Notes: a model not told the origin generated them from the sequence alone. A DNA stretch of 64,000 bases from Paenibacillus qinlingensis (GCF_013204845.1 NZ_JABMKY010000003.1:1-64000); one strand, 5' to 3'; counted from the first letter of the stretch, positions 17,683 through 29,471 are shown. A program made the numbers and translations.

Positions 17683-19182
17683 ATGATTACTTACACGAAG
17701 CCAACATATACGACAACAAGCTCGGATTTTCAGTTACAGGTAGACCTGAATAATGTTACTGTTGAACATTTTTTAGACTATCATTATGCTCATTTTTCTT
17801 ATTCAGGTACATCTACAATAACTATCACGGCAAGTCAGCCAATTACAAGTTATGATATAAGTCCGCACAGTAGGGGGATTACCGGGAACATAAGTGGGAA
17901 TCAGCTGACTTTTACGATAGATAGCGACTCGGTCAAGCCATCCTATTTGGTCATACAAATCAATGGCTTGGAGAAGCTGGTTATTCTGGCGGACCCATTG
18001 GAAAGCAACGTCCCCCCATCTTCGGGAATAGGTATTTATAATATTATCCATGCGCCTTATCAGGCAGACAACACTTGGACAAGCGATGTTACAGGTATCA
18101 TCCAACAGGCGATTGATGATGCCTCTGCCGCAGGCGGGGGAATCGTTTACGTTCCTGTTGGCGTGTACAAAGTGAAGGACATACTCTACATCAAGAGTAA
18201 TGTCACTCTGTATCTACAAGGCGGGGCTGTTGTCAAGTCAAATCCAGACAGAACCCTATATGATTTTACGAGGAGTAGGGAAGGTAAAATATTCATTGAT
18301 CCCATGATCAAGATCGACCACGCACATCATGCCAAAATAATAGGACGAGGCACGCTGGACGCAAGCGGCATCGCGATTATGGATAAGGATCGTACATCAT
18401 CAACTTATCTCGGGTACAGAAGAAACGTTATCGTAGGTAACCATTCCGATCATGTTACGATAGAGGGAATTATTATCAAAGACTCAACTACATGGACGAT
18501 TAACGGTATCCAAGGTGGCGAAGGATTTACGGTCAGACATGTTAAGATTATCAATCACAAAAATGCCGACCAATATAAAATCATGAATGATGGTATTGAT
18601 TTATGCGGAACTAGGAACGCCATTGCGGAAAAGAACTTTGTCATGACCGTGGATGATGCTCTCTGTGCAAAATCAACAATAACGGACTATGCCATGTATA
18701 ATATTCGTTTCAAAAACAATATTGTATTCTCGTCCTGTGCGGGTCTCAAAGCGGGTCTGCAATCCCACAGCCCCATGTATGATGTCTGGTTTGAAGATAA
18801 CGACGTCGTTCAGGCGCGACGAGGTATTGTGGTAGAAGCAACTTCGGGCAATCAGCCCATGAGTGATATCCATTTTGTAAATACAAGGGTGGAAAACTAT
18901 GTGTTTACCTCCATGGGGAAAAGCATTCCTGTAGAAATAGAAGCGGGTACAGCACCAGTGAAAAATGTTTATATTGATTGCGCTTATTTCGAAAAGGAGG
19001 CTTTTAACCCCATACATTTGTATGGCTCAAGCGATACAAATAATGTAACCAATGTTACGTTTAACGATTTAAGCTTGTGTGGGGATGTCATTACGAATAG
19101 CTTGGATACACGAATCATTGTGGGTATCCAGGCATCAGATCTAACAGTGAAGGGACACGTAAAGGAGTCGAACCAGTCATGA
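17683..19182 (+). CDS. Cytoplasmic parallel beta-helix glycosidase (clan GH-N, GH28/GH49-like)
   Basis: A 499-residue protein without a signal peptide. An N-terminal beta-sandwich (about 1-110) precedes a right-handed beta-helix opening with IIQQAIDDASAAGGGIVYVP. Three acidic residues, Asp in NDGIDL and the pair in VDDALC, are spaced 0/21/22, the same as the catalytic Asp triad of GH28 polygalacturonases; a GLKAG turn follows. The 21292 gene encodes a secreted paralogue with the same architecture and spacing. The GH28 GHG histidine motif is not evident, so the substrate should not be assumed to be pectin. The ribosome site GGAGAGGTG precedes the ATG, and it overlaps the next gene by 4 bases. 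Confidence 0.8.
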   Translation: MITYTKPTYTTTSSDFQLQVDLNNVTVEHFLDYHYAHFSYSGTSTITITASQPITSYDISPHSRGITGNISGNQLTFTIDSDSVKPSYLVIQINGLEKLVILADPLESNVPPSSGIGIYNIIHAPYQADNTWTSDVTGIIQQAIDDASAAGGGIVYVPVGVYKVKDILYIKSNVTLYLQGGAVVKSNPDRTLYDFTRSREGKIFIDPMIKIDHAHHAKIIGRGTLDASGIAIMDKDRTSSTYLGYRRNVIVGNHSDHVTIEGIIIKDSTTWTINGIQGGEGFTVRHVKIINHKNADQYKIMNDGIDLCGTRNAIAEKNFVMTVDDALCAKSTITDYAMYNIRFKNNIVFSSCAGLKAGLQSHSPMYDVWFEDNDVVQARRGIVVEATSGNQPMSDIHFVNTRVENYVFTSMGKSIPVEIEAGTAPVKNVYIDCAYFEKEAFNPIHLYGSSDTNNVTNVTFNDLSLCGDVITNSLDTRIIVGIQASDLTVKGHVKESNQS

Positions 19183-20202
19183 ACAAAATCAAAGTAGCGA
19201 TTGTGGGCTGTGGGTCCATTTCCAAGAAGAGACATATTCCTGAATATGCAGCGAATCCGAACGTTGAATTGGTAGGCTTTTGCGATCTAATTCTGGCGAG
19301 AGCCGAAGGCCATGCACAAGAACACGGCGGTAGAGCCTATACCAACTATGAAGAAATGCTGAGGGTGGAAAAGCCGGATGCGGTTAGCGTTTGTACACCG
19401 AACGTGCTTCACGCTCCCTATGCAATTGCCGCAGCGAACGCAGGGGCACACGTGCTTGTGGAGAAGCCGATGGCTACGAACGAGGCGGATGCTTTGGCTA
19501 TGATTGAAGCGGCCCGAAAGAACGGCGTGTTCTTGATGGTGGGTCAAAACCAACGGCTGATGCCGCCTCACCAAAAAGCGAAAGAAATTTTGCAATCAGG
19601 TAAAATGGGGAAAGTCCTTTCCTTCCGTACATCCTTCGGTCATGGGGGGCCTGAAGGTTGGAGTATGGATGGTCGCGATAGCTGGTTCTTCCGCAAAGAA
19701 GAGGCCATTATGGGCGCGATGGGCGACCTCGGCGTACACAAATCGGATTTGATCCGTTGGATGCTCGATGACGAAGTAGCAGAAGTCGCTGCTTTCGTGA
19801 GTACGCTGCACAAAGCAGGAACCGATGTAGACGATAACGCGACTTGCGTACTGCGTATGAAGAGTGGAATAATCGGCACGTTGGTTGCCAGCTGGACGTA
19901 TTATAAAGGCGGCGATAATAGCACCATTTTGTGGTGCGAGAATGGCGCTATGCATATCGGGACGCATCCGGTTTGATCAAGTTATTGTGCAGCTTCGCGA
20001 CGGTACCGTTGAGAAGTATCAGGTCGGCGTGATGGCGACGAATGAGAAGCAAGTGTCTAGCGGCATCATGGACGCTTTCGTGGAAAGTATTGTTACGAAT
20101 ACGCCACCGAGCATTTCCGGTGAAGAGGGTTTGAAGTCGCTGGCAGTTATTCTAGCTGCTTTCGAATCGCAGGATTCGAAAAAGGTTGTTTCTTTGTCCT
20201 GA
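19179..20202 (+). pseudogene. Gfo/Idh/MocA-family dehydrogenase, frameshifted near the 3' end
   Basis: The first frame (19179-19976) carries the Rossmann fold (IKVAIVGCGSISKKRHIPEY), the EKPMATN motif of this family and the start of the C-terminal domain. It stops after MHIGTHPV. The second frame continues RFDQVIVQLRDGTVEKYQVG to the natural end at 20202. The two join near 19968-19974 if one base is removed from CCGGTTT. The repaired protein would be about 340 residues, the normal length. Relatives are NAD(P)-dependent sugar or sugar-acid oxidoreductases. It is translationally coupled (ATGA) to the beta-helix glycosidase. The loss affects about the last quarter, so activity is doubtful unless the shift is an artefact. 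Confidence 0.85.
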
Positions 20203-20213
20203 TTTATTTCAGA

Positions 20214-20246
20214 GAGATCCACGCAATTATGCGGGGTCTCTTTTTT
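20214..20246 (+). terminator. Intrinsic terminator of the GH115 operon
   Basis: GAGATCC pairs with GGGTCTC (one G-T) and CGCA with TGCG around an ATTA loop, followed by TTTTTT. It lies 11 bp after the stop of the dehydrogenase frame. Confidence 0.85.
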
Positions 20247-20419
20247 AATAGAATTTATATGATTGGGTTTACGAGAGTCACGTTAGGGGGTTGTGGAAGC
20301 GGCCTCTTTTCTAAAAAATGGATAGGAGAAAGACTTCACTTGGGTTAACCGTTGCTGTTGGGATAAGAGCAGCAGAGGGAACCAGTTATGATGTAAGGTT
20401 AGCTTTCATTTTTTCTGCG

Positions 20420-20492
20420 TTACGGACAGAGGAGCCGTTATTAATAAGAAAAGCAGGGAATCCACATGCTAACGGACGCCACGGCCGTTATT
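20420..20492. repeat. Pair of short interspersed repeats (ACGGAC...CCGTTATT)
   Basis: Two 23-bp units 50 bp apart (20420-20442 and 20470-20492) share ACGGAC at the left and GCCGTTATT at the right, about 16 of 23 positions. The second has inverted ends (AACGG ... CCGTT). They resemble REP-like intergenic repeats. No gene is apparent in 20247-20716. Confidence 0.5.
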
Positions 20493-20716
20493 GAGTCTCT
20501 TGCTACACATTTTGGCACACAAATCAGTCAATAGCGACTTTGGTGTCCATTAAAAATCAAAACTGCCTCATTTTTAGCTATTAGAGGATGTCATGTCTGT
20601 TAGAAAATCAACCATCCTCTTTTCGCGATACTCTTTAGGTTTGGGAATATGCTCGCCTGTTTACCTTGAAACATTGACAACCCACCCTATACACATCAGA
20701 TTGGGTTTATACCAAG

Positions 20717-20743
20717 GACCTGAGGCAGAGCCTCAGGTCTTTC
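20717..20743 (+). terminator. Orphan intrinsic terminator
   Basis: GACCTGAG / CTCAGGTC with a 7-nt loop, followed by TTTCT. No intact gene lies just upstream, which suggests it served a gene since lost from the 20.25-20.7 kb interval. Confidence 0.6.
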
Positions 20744-20773
20744 TAACATGGCCTACCATCAACGAATTTAGTG

Positions 20774-20826
20774 CATAAAAGTAACGATATTATTACCTTT
20801 TTATTGGTAAATATTTGCCATAGAAT
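20774..20826 (+). promoter_or_regulatory. 53-bp promoter module, copy C
   Basis: CATAAAAGTAACGA at the left, TTACCTTTTTATTGG in the middle and TTGCCATAGAAT at the right. It heads a stretch whose only coding remnant is a ricin-lectin fragment. Confidence 0.75.
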
Positions 20827-20835
20827 GAAGCTGTT

Positions 20836-20849
20836 TGCGAACGCTTACT
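20836..20849 (+). promoter_or_regulatory. cre (CcpA) site downstream of module C
   Basis: TGCGAACGCTTACT, 12 of 14 to the cre consensus. The gap from the TAGAAT box is 10 nt, identical to that in copy A. Confidence 0.7.
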
Positions 20850-20925
20850 TTTGGTTGAGGAGGTGTTTCCTGTTAACCTTCCGGCATTACAAATCCGGAG
20901 CGTAGCGAGTACCTGATGAATTAAC

Positions 20926-21069
20926 ATGGCGGTCACGAATTACAAAATTACCAACGCGAACTCTGGTAATACTGTTGAAGGTTTCGGTGGTGGTACGACT
21001 AAAGTAGATATTAGATCAGCCAATAAACCTGATTTACATGACATTGCTTGTGGACGAAGCGTGTACTGA
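20926..21069 (+). pseudogene. Remnant of a ricin-type (beta-trefoil) lectin domain
   Basis: A 47-codon frame reads NYKITNANSGNTVEGFGGGT and then diverges before a stop at 21067. It closely resembles the first trefoil repeat of the downstream secreted enzyme (KIMNADTSKAVEVFGGSTT). There is no signal peptide, no QxW motif and no obvious ribosome site. With promoter copy C and a cre site upstream, it looks like the leftover of a duplicated secreted carbohydrate-binding gene. Confidence 0.6.
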
Positions 21070-21103
21070 CTGTTCTTGACCCACACGATATACGAAAATA
21101 GAA

Positions 21104-21156
21104 CATAAAAGTAACGAGTTTATTACATTTTTATTGATGGATCAATGCCATAGAAT
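21104..21156 (+). promoter_or_regulatory. 53-bp promoter module, copy D
   Basis: CATAAAAGTAACGA, then TTACATTTTTATTGATG, then AATGCCATAGAAT, very close to the consensus. It drives the secreted beta-helix glycosidase, whose start is about 136 bp from the TAGAAT box. Confidence 0.8.
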
Positions 21157-21172
21157 AAATTTGTATCCTATT

Positions 21173-21186
21173 TGCAAGCGCTTACT
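21173..21186 (+). promoter_or_regulatory. cre (CcpA) site downstream of module D
   Basis: TGCAAGCGCTTACT matches the cre consensus at 13 of 14 positions, 16 nt beyond the TAGAAT box. Confidence 0.75.
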
Positions 21187-21291
21187 AGAGAGGGGGTATT
21201 CCATTTCATCGATCATGAATTACATAGTTATGGCACATAGGTTAAATGTTTGAATTATGAGCAATTACCATCATCTGGAGGCGATATAATA

Positions 21292-23286
21292 ATGTATGTT
21301 AGTAAAGTTGATAACCGAATCGGAAATTTGTTGACAAAACTTATCGTGGTTGCTGCTCTAATCTTTAGTTTCACAGTTAGCATGGCTCAGCCTGCATCAG
21401 CGGCTACCGTCGTGACTTATCCTTCGTACTTCGGTACAAGCTCGGCTTACACGTTGAAAGTAGATTCGACTACTGTCAGGGTTGCCAGACAGTTTAATTA
21501 TTCCTTTGCTCAGTTGTCTTATTCCGGAATAGCAACATTTAAAGTAACGGCTTCGGAAAATATTACTTCCTATAATATTAGTCCTCATAGTTATGGTATC
21601 GAGGCAACGGTAAGCGGAAAGGATCTAACTTTTTCTCTTCCTCAAGCTGGGTCTCGGTACTTAGTGATCAAGATCAATAACCTGGAGAATCTTGTTATTA
21701 TGGCTGATCCAGTGGAAACAGATGCACCAACGCCTAATGGCGGAAGCGTGAAAAGCATTATGGATTATTCGGGCGTGGATAAAACAGGCGGTAATTTGAT
21801 GACGTCCAAAATCCAACAGGCCATCAATGATGCGAATGCTCGTTCCAGCGGAGGTACCGTTTATTTCCCTGCTGGTATTTACAAATTTTCTCAAATTGAA
21901 CTTAAAAGTAATGTCACACTTTATTTAGCTGCTGGTGCCATACTTCGTGGTTCATCGGATGTAAACGATTATGATTTCACTAATACCATTTTTACCAATG
22001 CCAACATCCGTATCGTTGGGGCCTCTAATGTAGCTATCAAAGGAAGAGGGATGATTGACTCCAATGGGACGACGCTCACAACGGGCGATAGTGGACCGAA
22101 TCGAGAATATATCATCCATTCTTACAAAGACGCAGCGGGTACGAAGCCGAATAATCTAACTTTCGAGGGTTTCACACTCAGAGATGGCACAACTTGGAAC
22201 TTTAGAATTCAAGACGCTACTAATGTCAAAATTAATAATGTGAAGATTATCAATAACGTCAACTGGATCCATGGTGATGGTTTCGATCTTGTTAATACTT
22301 CCCATGCTGTTGTGGATCAATGCTTCGCCTATACCGGCGATGACGTTTTTGATGCGAAAGCATCGACAGAAGAACCGATGACGGATGTCGTATATAAGAA
22401 TTCGGTTGCTTTTACTGAATCAGCAGGTACGAAGGTAGGTATGCAAGGAAATGCAGACATTAGCGATGTTTGGTTTATCAATATTGACGTGATCCAGGGC
22501 TATCGTGGTGTTAGTGTGGACCATGACCAAGGGAATGGGGTATGGGACGATATTCATTTTATCGATATCCGCACGGAAAGGATTTTTAATAATGGAACCA
22601 GTGGCCAATTCAGAACGTCTCCTCTTCTCGTCTGGACGGCCAAATATAGTGGTAGCGAGGTTGGTCCTGTCAGCAATATTGAACTGACTCGCGTTAGCTT
22701 TGAGGATACCAGAAATTTTCATTCTTTCATTCAAGGTTATGACAGTTCTAGCAAAGTTTCCAATGTAAGCATCACGGATTTAAAGATGAACGGCAACTTA
22801 ATCACGAATGCTTCTGAGGGGTTAATCGATATCGGTGCGAATACATCCAATATTACGTTTAACACAAATCCTACAACTAAAAAGATTATGAATGCAGATA
22901 CAAGTAAAGCTGTTGAAGTTTTCGGTGGATCTACGACGGATGGAGCCAAAATATCGCAATGGGATTATAGTGGTGGCAAGAATCAACGGTGGCAGCTTGT
23001 TGATGTTGGCGGCGGCTACTATAAGATTAAAAACCTCAAAAGCGGAAAAGTTCTAGAAGTGACAGGTGGTTCTACGACGAATGGAGCTCTAGTCGCTCAA
23101 TGGACGGATAATGGCGGAACCAATCAGCAATGGCAGATCGTTGGCGTTGGAAATGGATACTCGAAGCTCATTAATCGCAAGAGCGGTAAAGCATTAGATA
23201 GTGGTGGGACGACGGCTGACGGAGCTCAGCTTACCCAGTGGACAGATAATGGTGGAGACAATCAAAAATGGCAGTTGATGGAGTAA
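21292..23286 (+). CDS. Secreted beta-helix glycosidase with C-terminal ricin-type lectin
   Basis: About 664 residues from the ATG at 21292 (GGAGGCGAT upstream; the in-frame ATG at 21250 lacks a ribosome site). The signal peptide ends near AQPASA. A beta-sandwich (about 40-145) precedes a right-handed beta-helix (IQQAINDANARSSGGTVYFP onward). The acidic residues of HGDGFDL and GDDVFDAK keep the 0/21/22 spacing of clan GH-N enzymes, followed by AGTKVG. The last 130 residues form a beta-trefoil ricin lectin with three repeats, each ending in a QxW motif (NQRWQL, NQQWQI, NQKWQL). It is the extracellular paralogue of the 17683 enzyme and probably cleaves polymer outside the cell. The exact family, GH28 or GH49, is uncertain. 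Confidence 0.85.
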   Translation: MYVSKVDNRIGNLLTKLIVVAALIFSFTVSMAQPASAATVVTYPSYFGTSSAYTLKVDSTTVRVARQFNYSFAQLSYSGIATFKVTASENITSYNISPHSYGIEATVSGKDLTFSLPQAGSRYLVIKINNLENLVIMADPVETDAPTPNGGSVKSIMDYSGVDKTGGNLMTSKIQQAINDANARSSGGTVYFPAGIYKFSQIELKSNVTLYLAAGAILRGSSDVNDYDFTNTIFTNANIRIVGASNVAIKGRGMIDSNGTTLTTGDSGPNREYIIHSYKDAAGTKPNNLTFEGFTLRDGTTWNFRIQDATNVKINNVKIINNVNWIHGDGFDLVNTSHAVVDQCFAYTGDDVFDAKASTEEPMTDVVYKNSVAFTESAGTKVGMQGNADISDVWFINIDVIQGYRGVSVDHDQGNGVWDDIHFIDIRTERIFNNGTSGQFRTSPLLVWTAKYSGSEVGPVSNIELTRVSFEDTRNFHSFIQGYDSSSKVSNVSITDLKMNGNLITNASEGLIDIGANTSNITFNTNPTTKKIMNADTSKAVEVFGGSTTDGAKISQWDYSGGKNQRWQLVDVGGGYYKIKNLKSGKVLEVTGGSTTNGALVAQWTDNGGTNQQWQIVGVGNGYSKLINRKSGKALDSGGTTADGAQLTQWTDNGGDNQKWQLME

Positions 23287-23325
23287 ATTAGATATGTAGT
23301 GAAGCGTTGGGTGTGGGTGAAGTGC

Positions 23326-23356
23326 GAAAAAGAGAGGCTTACTGCCTCTCTTTTTC
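23326..23356. terminator. Bidirectional terminator between convergent genes
   Basis: GAAAAAGAGAGGC / GCCTCTCTTTTTC, a 13-bp stem with a short TTACT-based loop. It has A-runs on one side and T-runs on the other, so it serves both the secreted glycosidase and the convergent epimerase gene. Confidence 0.9.
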
Positions 23357-23358
23357 CT

Positions 23359-24231
23359 TTACTCTTGCTCCATCAGCTTATATTGAGGTTCCCAGTCTAA
23401 TAGTCTTTTCGCCTTTGCGTTGGAAATAAGAGATGTTCTTCCATCTAGCGGGGAGCGAATATCTTTGATGCCGGGTAGGTATTGTTCGACTAACTCCTGG
23501 GTAAGCCGGTTCGACGAACTATCATCGGCAGCAATGATCAATGCCTCCGCGCCAAGCCCATCCGCTTCAATGGCTTTCAGACATGCAGAAGCAACGTCTC
23601 TTGCATCGATATAAGACCACAGGATTCGTAAACGCGCTTCCGTATCATCGAAGTTGGCTTTCAGCTGTGCATAGCTCTCGGGGACAAGAATATTCCCTAG
23701 ACGGAAACTAACAACCTGCATGCCGGTACGCCGGTTGAAAGCCTGCGCGGTTACTTCGTTCACAACCTTGGACAAGCCATAGCTGTCTTCCGGAAGCTGG
23801 GGATGTTCTTCGTCGATCGGCAAATACTGAGGCTCGAAAAATTCGCTGGCAAAACATATGCCATAAGACGACTCACTCGAAGCGAGCACGACTTTTCCAA
23901 TGCCCAGGTTTGCAGCAGCCTCCAAAATATTGTAGGTGCTCATGACATTATTTCGGAAGCAGATATCGTTCGTATGCGTATAGGCTTGAGGGATAGCGGC
24001 AAAATGCACAATACCCGCCACCTCTTGCCTGCTCCGGGTGCTAAACTGCGAAAGCGCGTTATGCACTTGTCCCAAATCATTGAGATCTGTAATGATCGTC
24101 TGACAGATGGGCTCCGTTGGAGCCTTGACGTCCAAATTAATGACTTCGTAATTATGTTGAACAAAATGTTTTAATATCCACTGACCTGCTTTACCACTGC
24201 CACCAGTAATAATGATACGTTTTTTCTCCAT
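23359..24231 (-). CDS. NAD-dependent epimerase/dehydratase family protein
   Basis: A 290-residue extended short-chain dehydrogenase. IIITGGSGKAGQWIL gives the N-terminal GxxGxxG NAD-binding loop, and SSESSYG with SYGLSKVVNE gives the catalytic Ser and YxxxK pair. Residues 185-290 form the substrate-binding part. Relatives include uronate dehydrogenases and sugar-nucleotide epimerases. In a locus with an alpha-glucuronidase a uronate dehydrogenase-like role is attractive but not shown. The ribosome site GGAGGAC lies directly upstream of the ATG. It runs opposite to its neighbours, and the 53-bp module in the upstream gap points the other way. Confidence 0.82.
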   Translation of the reverse strand: MEKKRIIITGGSGKAGQWILKHFVQHNYEVINLDVKAPTEPICQTIITDLNDLGQVHNALSQFSTRSRQEVAGIVHFAAIPQAYTHTNDICFRNNVMSTYNILEAAANLGIGKVVLASSESSYGICFASEFFEPQYLPIDEEHPQLPEDSYGLSKVVNEVTAQAFNRRTGMQVVSFRLGNILVPESYAQLKANFDDTEARLRILWSYIDARDVASACLKAIEADGLGAEALIIAADDSSSNRLTQELVEQYLPGIKDIRSPLDGRTSLISNAKAKRLLDWEPQYKLMEQE

Positions 24232-24391
24232 AAGTCCTCCTTAGGCCGAATCAGCCGCTCCATCAATCAATTGTTTGCTTCACAGCTAGTATACAGGGAA
24301 AGAAAAGAATCCATAAGAGCTGAAAAGTTTGTCAGTTAGTAACGTTGGAGTAAGTAGGCAAATAAAAATTTGGACATTCACGAATATAAGA

Positions 24392-24444
24392 CATAAAAGA
24401 AACGAGTTTAGTACATTTTTATTGATGAACGTATGCCATAGAAT
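24392..24444 (+). promoter_or_regulatory. 53-bp promoter module, copy E
   Basis: CATAAAAGAAACGA, TACATTTTTATTGATG and TATGCCATAGAAT, the best consensus copy. ACAT occurs at 24391 and again at 24413, 22 bp apart, as would suit two AraC half-sites on one DNA face. It heads the aldo-keto reductase/beta-galactosidase unit. No good cre follows. Confidence 0.78.
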
Positions 24445-24517
24445 GAAATTGGCTTATAAGCTAGCGCCGGAATTATTAACTTGTGCAAAGAAAATACGAA
24501 ATTGAAATAATGGAATA

Positions 24518-24549
24518 GGGAACTCTTTGTCCATTGACAAGGGGTTCTC
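24518..24549 (+). promoter_or_regulatory. Leader hairpin upstream of the aldo-keto reductase
   Basis: GAACTCTTTGTC pairs with GACAAGGGGTTC over 12 bp (two G-T pairs) around a CATT loop. A related hairpin occurs at 34239-34276. It ends about 22 nt before the ATG, with no T-run long enough for a classical terminator. Confidence 0.55.
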
Positions 24550-24570
24550 TTCCTAAATGGAGGTTGTTTT

Positions 24571-25560
24571 ATGTCTTATGCACCTAGAAATGAACGATAT
24601 TCTAACATGACGTATACAAGGTGCGGCAACTCAGGTCTCAAACTGCCTGCTATTTCCCTCGGACTTTGGCAAAATTATGGTGGTGTAAATGACTTGGAAA
24701 CCCAACGAGAAATGCTGCGCCGTGCATTCGACCTTGGTATTACCCACTTTGACTTGGCCAACAATTATGGGCCGCCTCCAGGAACTGCTGAAGCGAATTT
24801 TGGCAGCCTATTTAAAGCTGATTTCGCTCCTTACCGTGACGAGTTAATGATATCTACAAAAGCAGGTAATCCGATGTGGGCAGGCCCTTATGGAGATGGT
24901 GGCTCTAAGAAACATATGATGAGTAGCTTGGATCAAAGCCTTAAGCGATTGGGACTTGATTATGTCGATATTTATTATTCACACAGATGTGATCCAGAGA
25001 CACCTATGGAAGAAACGATGCGAGCACTTGATTTGGCAGTACGTCAGGGAAAAGCATTATATGTAGGTTTGTCTAATTACAGCGCAGAGGAGACCAAACA
25101 GGCGGCTGGCATTTTGAAGGAACTGGGTACGCCATGTCTGATCCACCAACCGAAGTACAATATGTTTGATCGATGGATAGAACGTGGGCTGCAGGATGTA
25201 CTGAAAGAGGAAGGAATGGGGTCAATCGCCTTTTCACCTTTAGCCAAGGGACTCCTGACTAGCCGATATCTCACAGGAATTCCTGCCGATTCAAGAGCTG
25301 CGAGTTCAAGTCGAGCTTTGAGCGTCAATGCCATCACAGATGCGGTTATGTCCAAGATCATTCGTTTGAATGCTATTGCGCTTGAGCGTGACCAAAGTCT
25401 TTCTCAGATGGTCATCGCTTGGGTACTGAGAGAAGGACGCGTCACCTCGGCTCTCATTGGTGCAAGTAAGGTAAGCCAGATCGAAGATAACGTTGCTGCG
25501 CTGAAGAACATGAATTTTAGTCAGGAAGAGTTGCTGCGTATTGAGGAAATATTGACTTAG
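24571..25560 (+). CDS. Aldo/keto reductase (YghZ / glyceraldehyde-3-phosphate reductase type)
   Basis: A 329-residue NADPH-dependent TIM-barrel reductase. Catalytic residues are visible: Asp and Tyr in HFDLANNYG, Lys in ISTKAG and His in YYSHRCD. The sequence GSKKHMMSSLDQSLKRLGLD and the cofactor-end SALIGASKVSQIEDN fit the YghZ branch. It starts at an ATG 6 nt after TGGAGG and is followed immediately, with no gap, by the beta-galactosidase, so the two are cotranscribed from promoter module E. Its role may be reduction of a sugar released by the locus; the substrate is unknown. Confidence 0.9.
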   Translation: MSYAPRNERYSNMTYTRCGNSGLKLPAISLGLWQNYGGVNDLETQREMLRRAFDLGITHFDLANNYGPPPGTAEANFGSLFKADFAPYRDELMISTKAGNPMWAGPYGDGGSKKHMMSSLDQSLKRLGLDYVDIYYSHRCDPETPMEETMRALDLAVRQGKALYVGLSNYSAEETKQAAGILKELGTPCLIHQPKYNMFDRWIERGLQDVLKEEGMGSIAFSPLAKGLLTSRYLTGIPADSRAASSSRALSVNAITDAVMSKIIRLNAIALERDQSLSQMVIAWVLREGRVTSALIGASKVSQIEDNVAALKNMNFSQEELLRIEEILT

Positions 25561-28716
<3,156 letters not shown>

Positions 28717-28727
28717 AATATGACTAA

Positions 28728-28763
28728 CCCCGCTGCTCACGCTTACTCCTGCAGCGGGGTTTT
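28728..28763 (+). terminator. Intrinsic terminator after the beta-galactosidase
   Basis: CCCCGCTGC / GCAGCGGGG, a perfect 9-bp stem followed by TTTT, 11 bp after the stop. Confidence 0.88.
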
Positions 28764-28868
28764 CGATGATACACTGCTGGTCTCGAGTTTAAGTGACATT
28801 CAAGGTATACTACAGAGTGAGCACAGCATGACTGTCCAATCAAAAAGTAGGAAATGGCGGGATTTCAA

Positions 28869-29471
28869 ATGAAGCAAGTTGAATTTACAGGTAGTGACAT
28901 AGGCAGCCCAGCATTAGAAGGAAGTACGAAGCAATTGGTTGATGGCTACGAGGTACAAGCAGGAGGGGCAGATGTTTGGGGCTTAATGGATCAGTTCCAT
29001 TTCTCTCATCTCGTTTGCGAAGGAGATTTTGATATCAAAGTTCAGTTAGTATCTTTAGAAGCGGCGCACTTATATACGAAAGCAGGACTCATGGCGCGCG
29101 AATCCTTAGATCCGGATAGTGCACATGCTTATTTCGTTGTTTTTCCTGACAATAGTCCCCGAAACAAGAACAATGGGGGATATGAATTTCAATATAGGTC
29201 GATGAAGCAAGGTGATAGTGCTGCAATCTATCCAGATGACTATACATCGGAACCCCCGCTATTCCCAGTTAATTATCCGGATACATGGTTAAGGTTGCAA
29301 CGAAGCGGCAGTGATTTTCATGCATGGTATAGTGCGAATGGTGTGGAGTGGGTACGTTTTTCTTCAAAAGTTGTAGCATTAAACAATTCCTTATTGGTTG
29401 GACTTGCCGTTACTTCACATGATGAGAATAAATCGACAAGGGCGATTTTCAAAAATATTTCCTTCGTATAA
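28869..29471 (+). CDS. DUF1349-type concanavalin-A-like lectin domain protein
   Basis: About 200 residues forming one beta-sandwich. Features of the DUF1349 fold are DVWGLMDQFHFSHLVCEGDF, YTKAGLMARESLDPDSAHAY and DTWLRLQRSGSDFHAWYSAN, ending GLAVTSHDENKSTRAIFKNI. There is no signal peptide. The ATG at 28869 is preferred because GGCGGGA lies 6 nt before it; the in-frame ATG at 28854 would touch its own purine stretch. Relatives appear as single-domain cytoplasmic proteins or as modules of glycosidases, and I cannot assign a ligand. It is monocistronic, between two terminators. Confidence 0.75.
   Translation: MKQVEFTGSDIGSPALEGSTKQLVDGYEVQAGGADVWGLMDQFHFSHLVCEGDFDIKVQLVSLEAAHLYTKAGLMARESLDPDSAHAYFVVFPDNSPRNKNNGGYEFQYRSMKQGDSAAIYPDDYTSEPPLFPVNYPDTWLRLQRSGSDFHAWYSANGVEWVRFSSKVVALNNSLLVGLAVTSHDENKSTRAIFKNISFV

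Noticed and set aside
17683..19182. Firm naming as polygalacturonase
   Set aside because: The Asp spacing fits clan GH-N, but the GHG and RIK motifs of GH28 are not evident.
19960..19980. Programmed frameshifting in the Gfo/Idh/MocA gene
   Set aside because: No slippery heptamer, stimulatory hairpin or internal ribosome site is visible; a simple indel explains it.
20593..20778. 61-codon forward frame upstream of promoter copy C
   Set aside because: It runs through an intrinsic terminator and into the promoter module, and has no ribosome site or recognisable motif.
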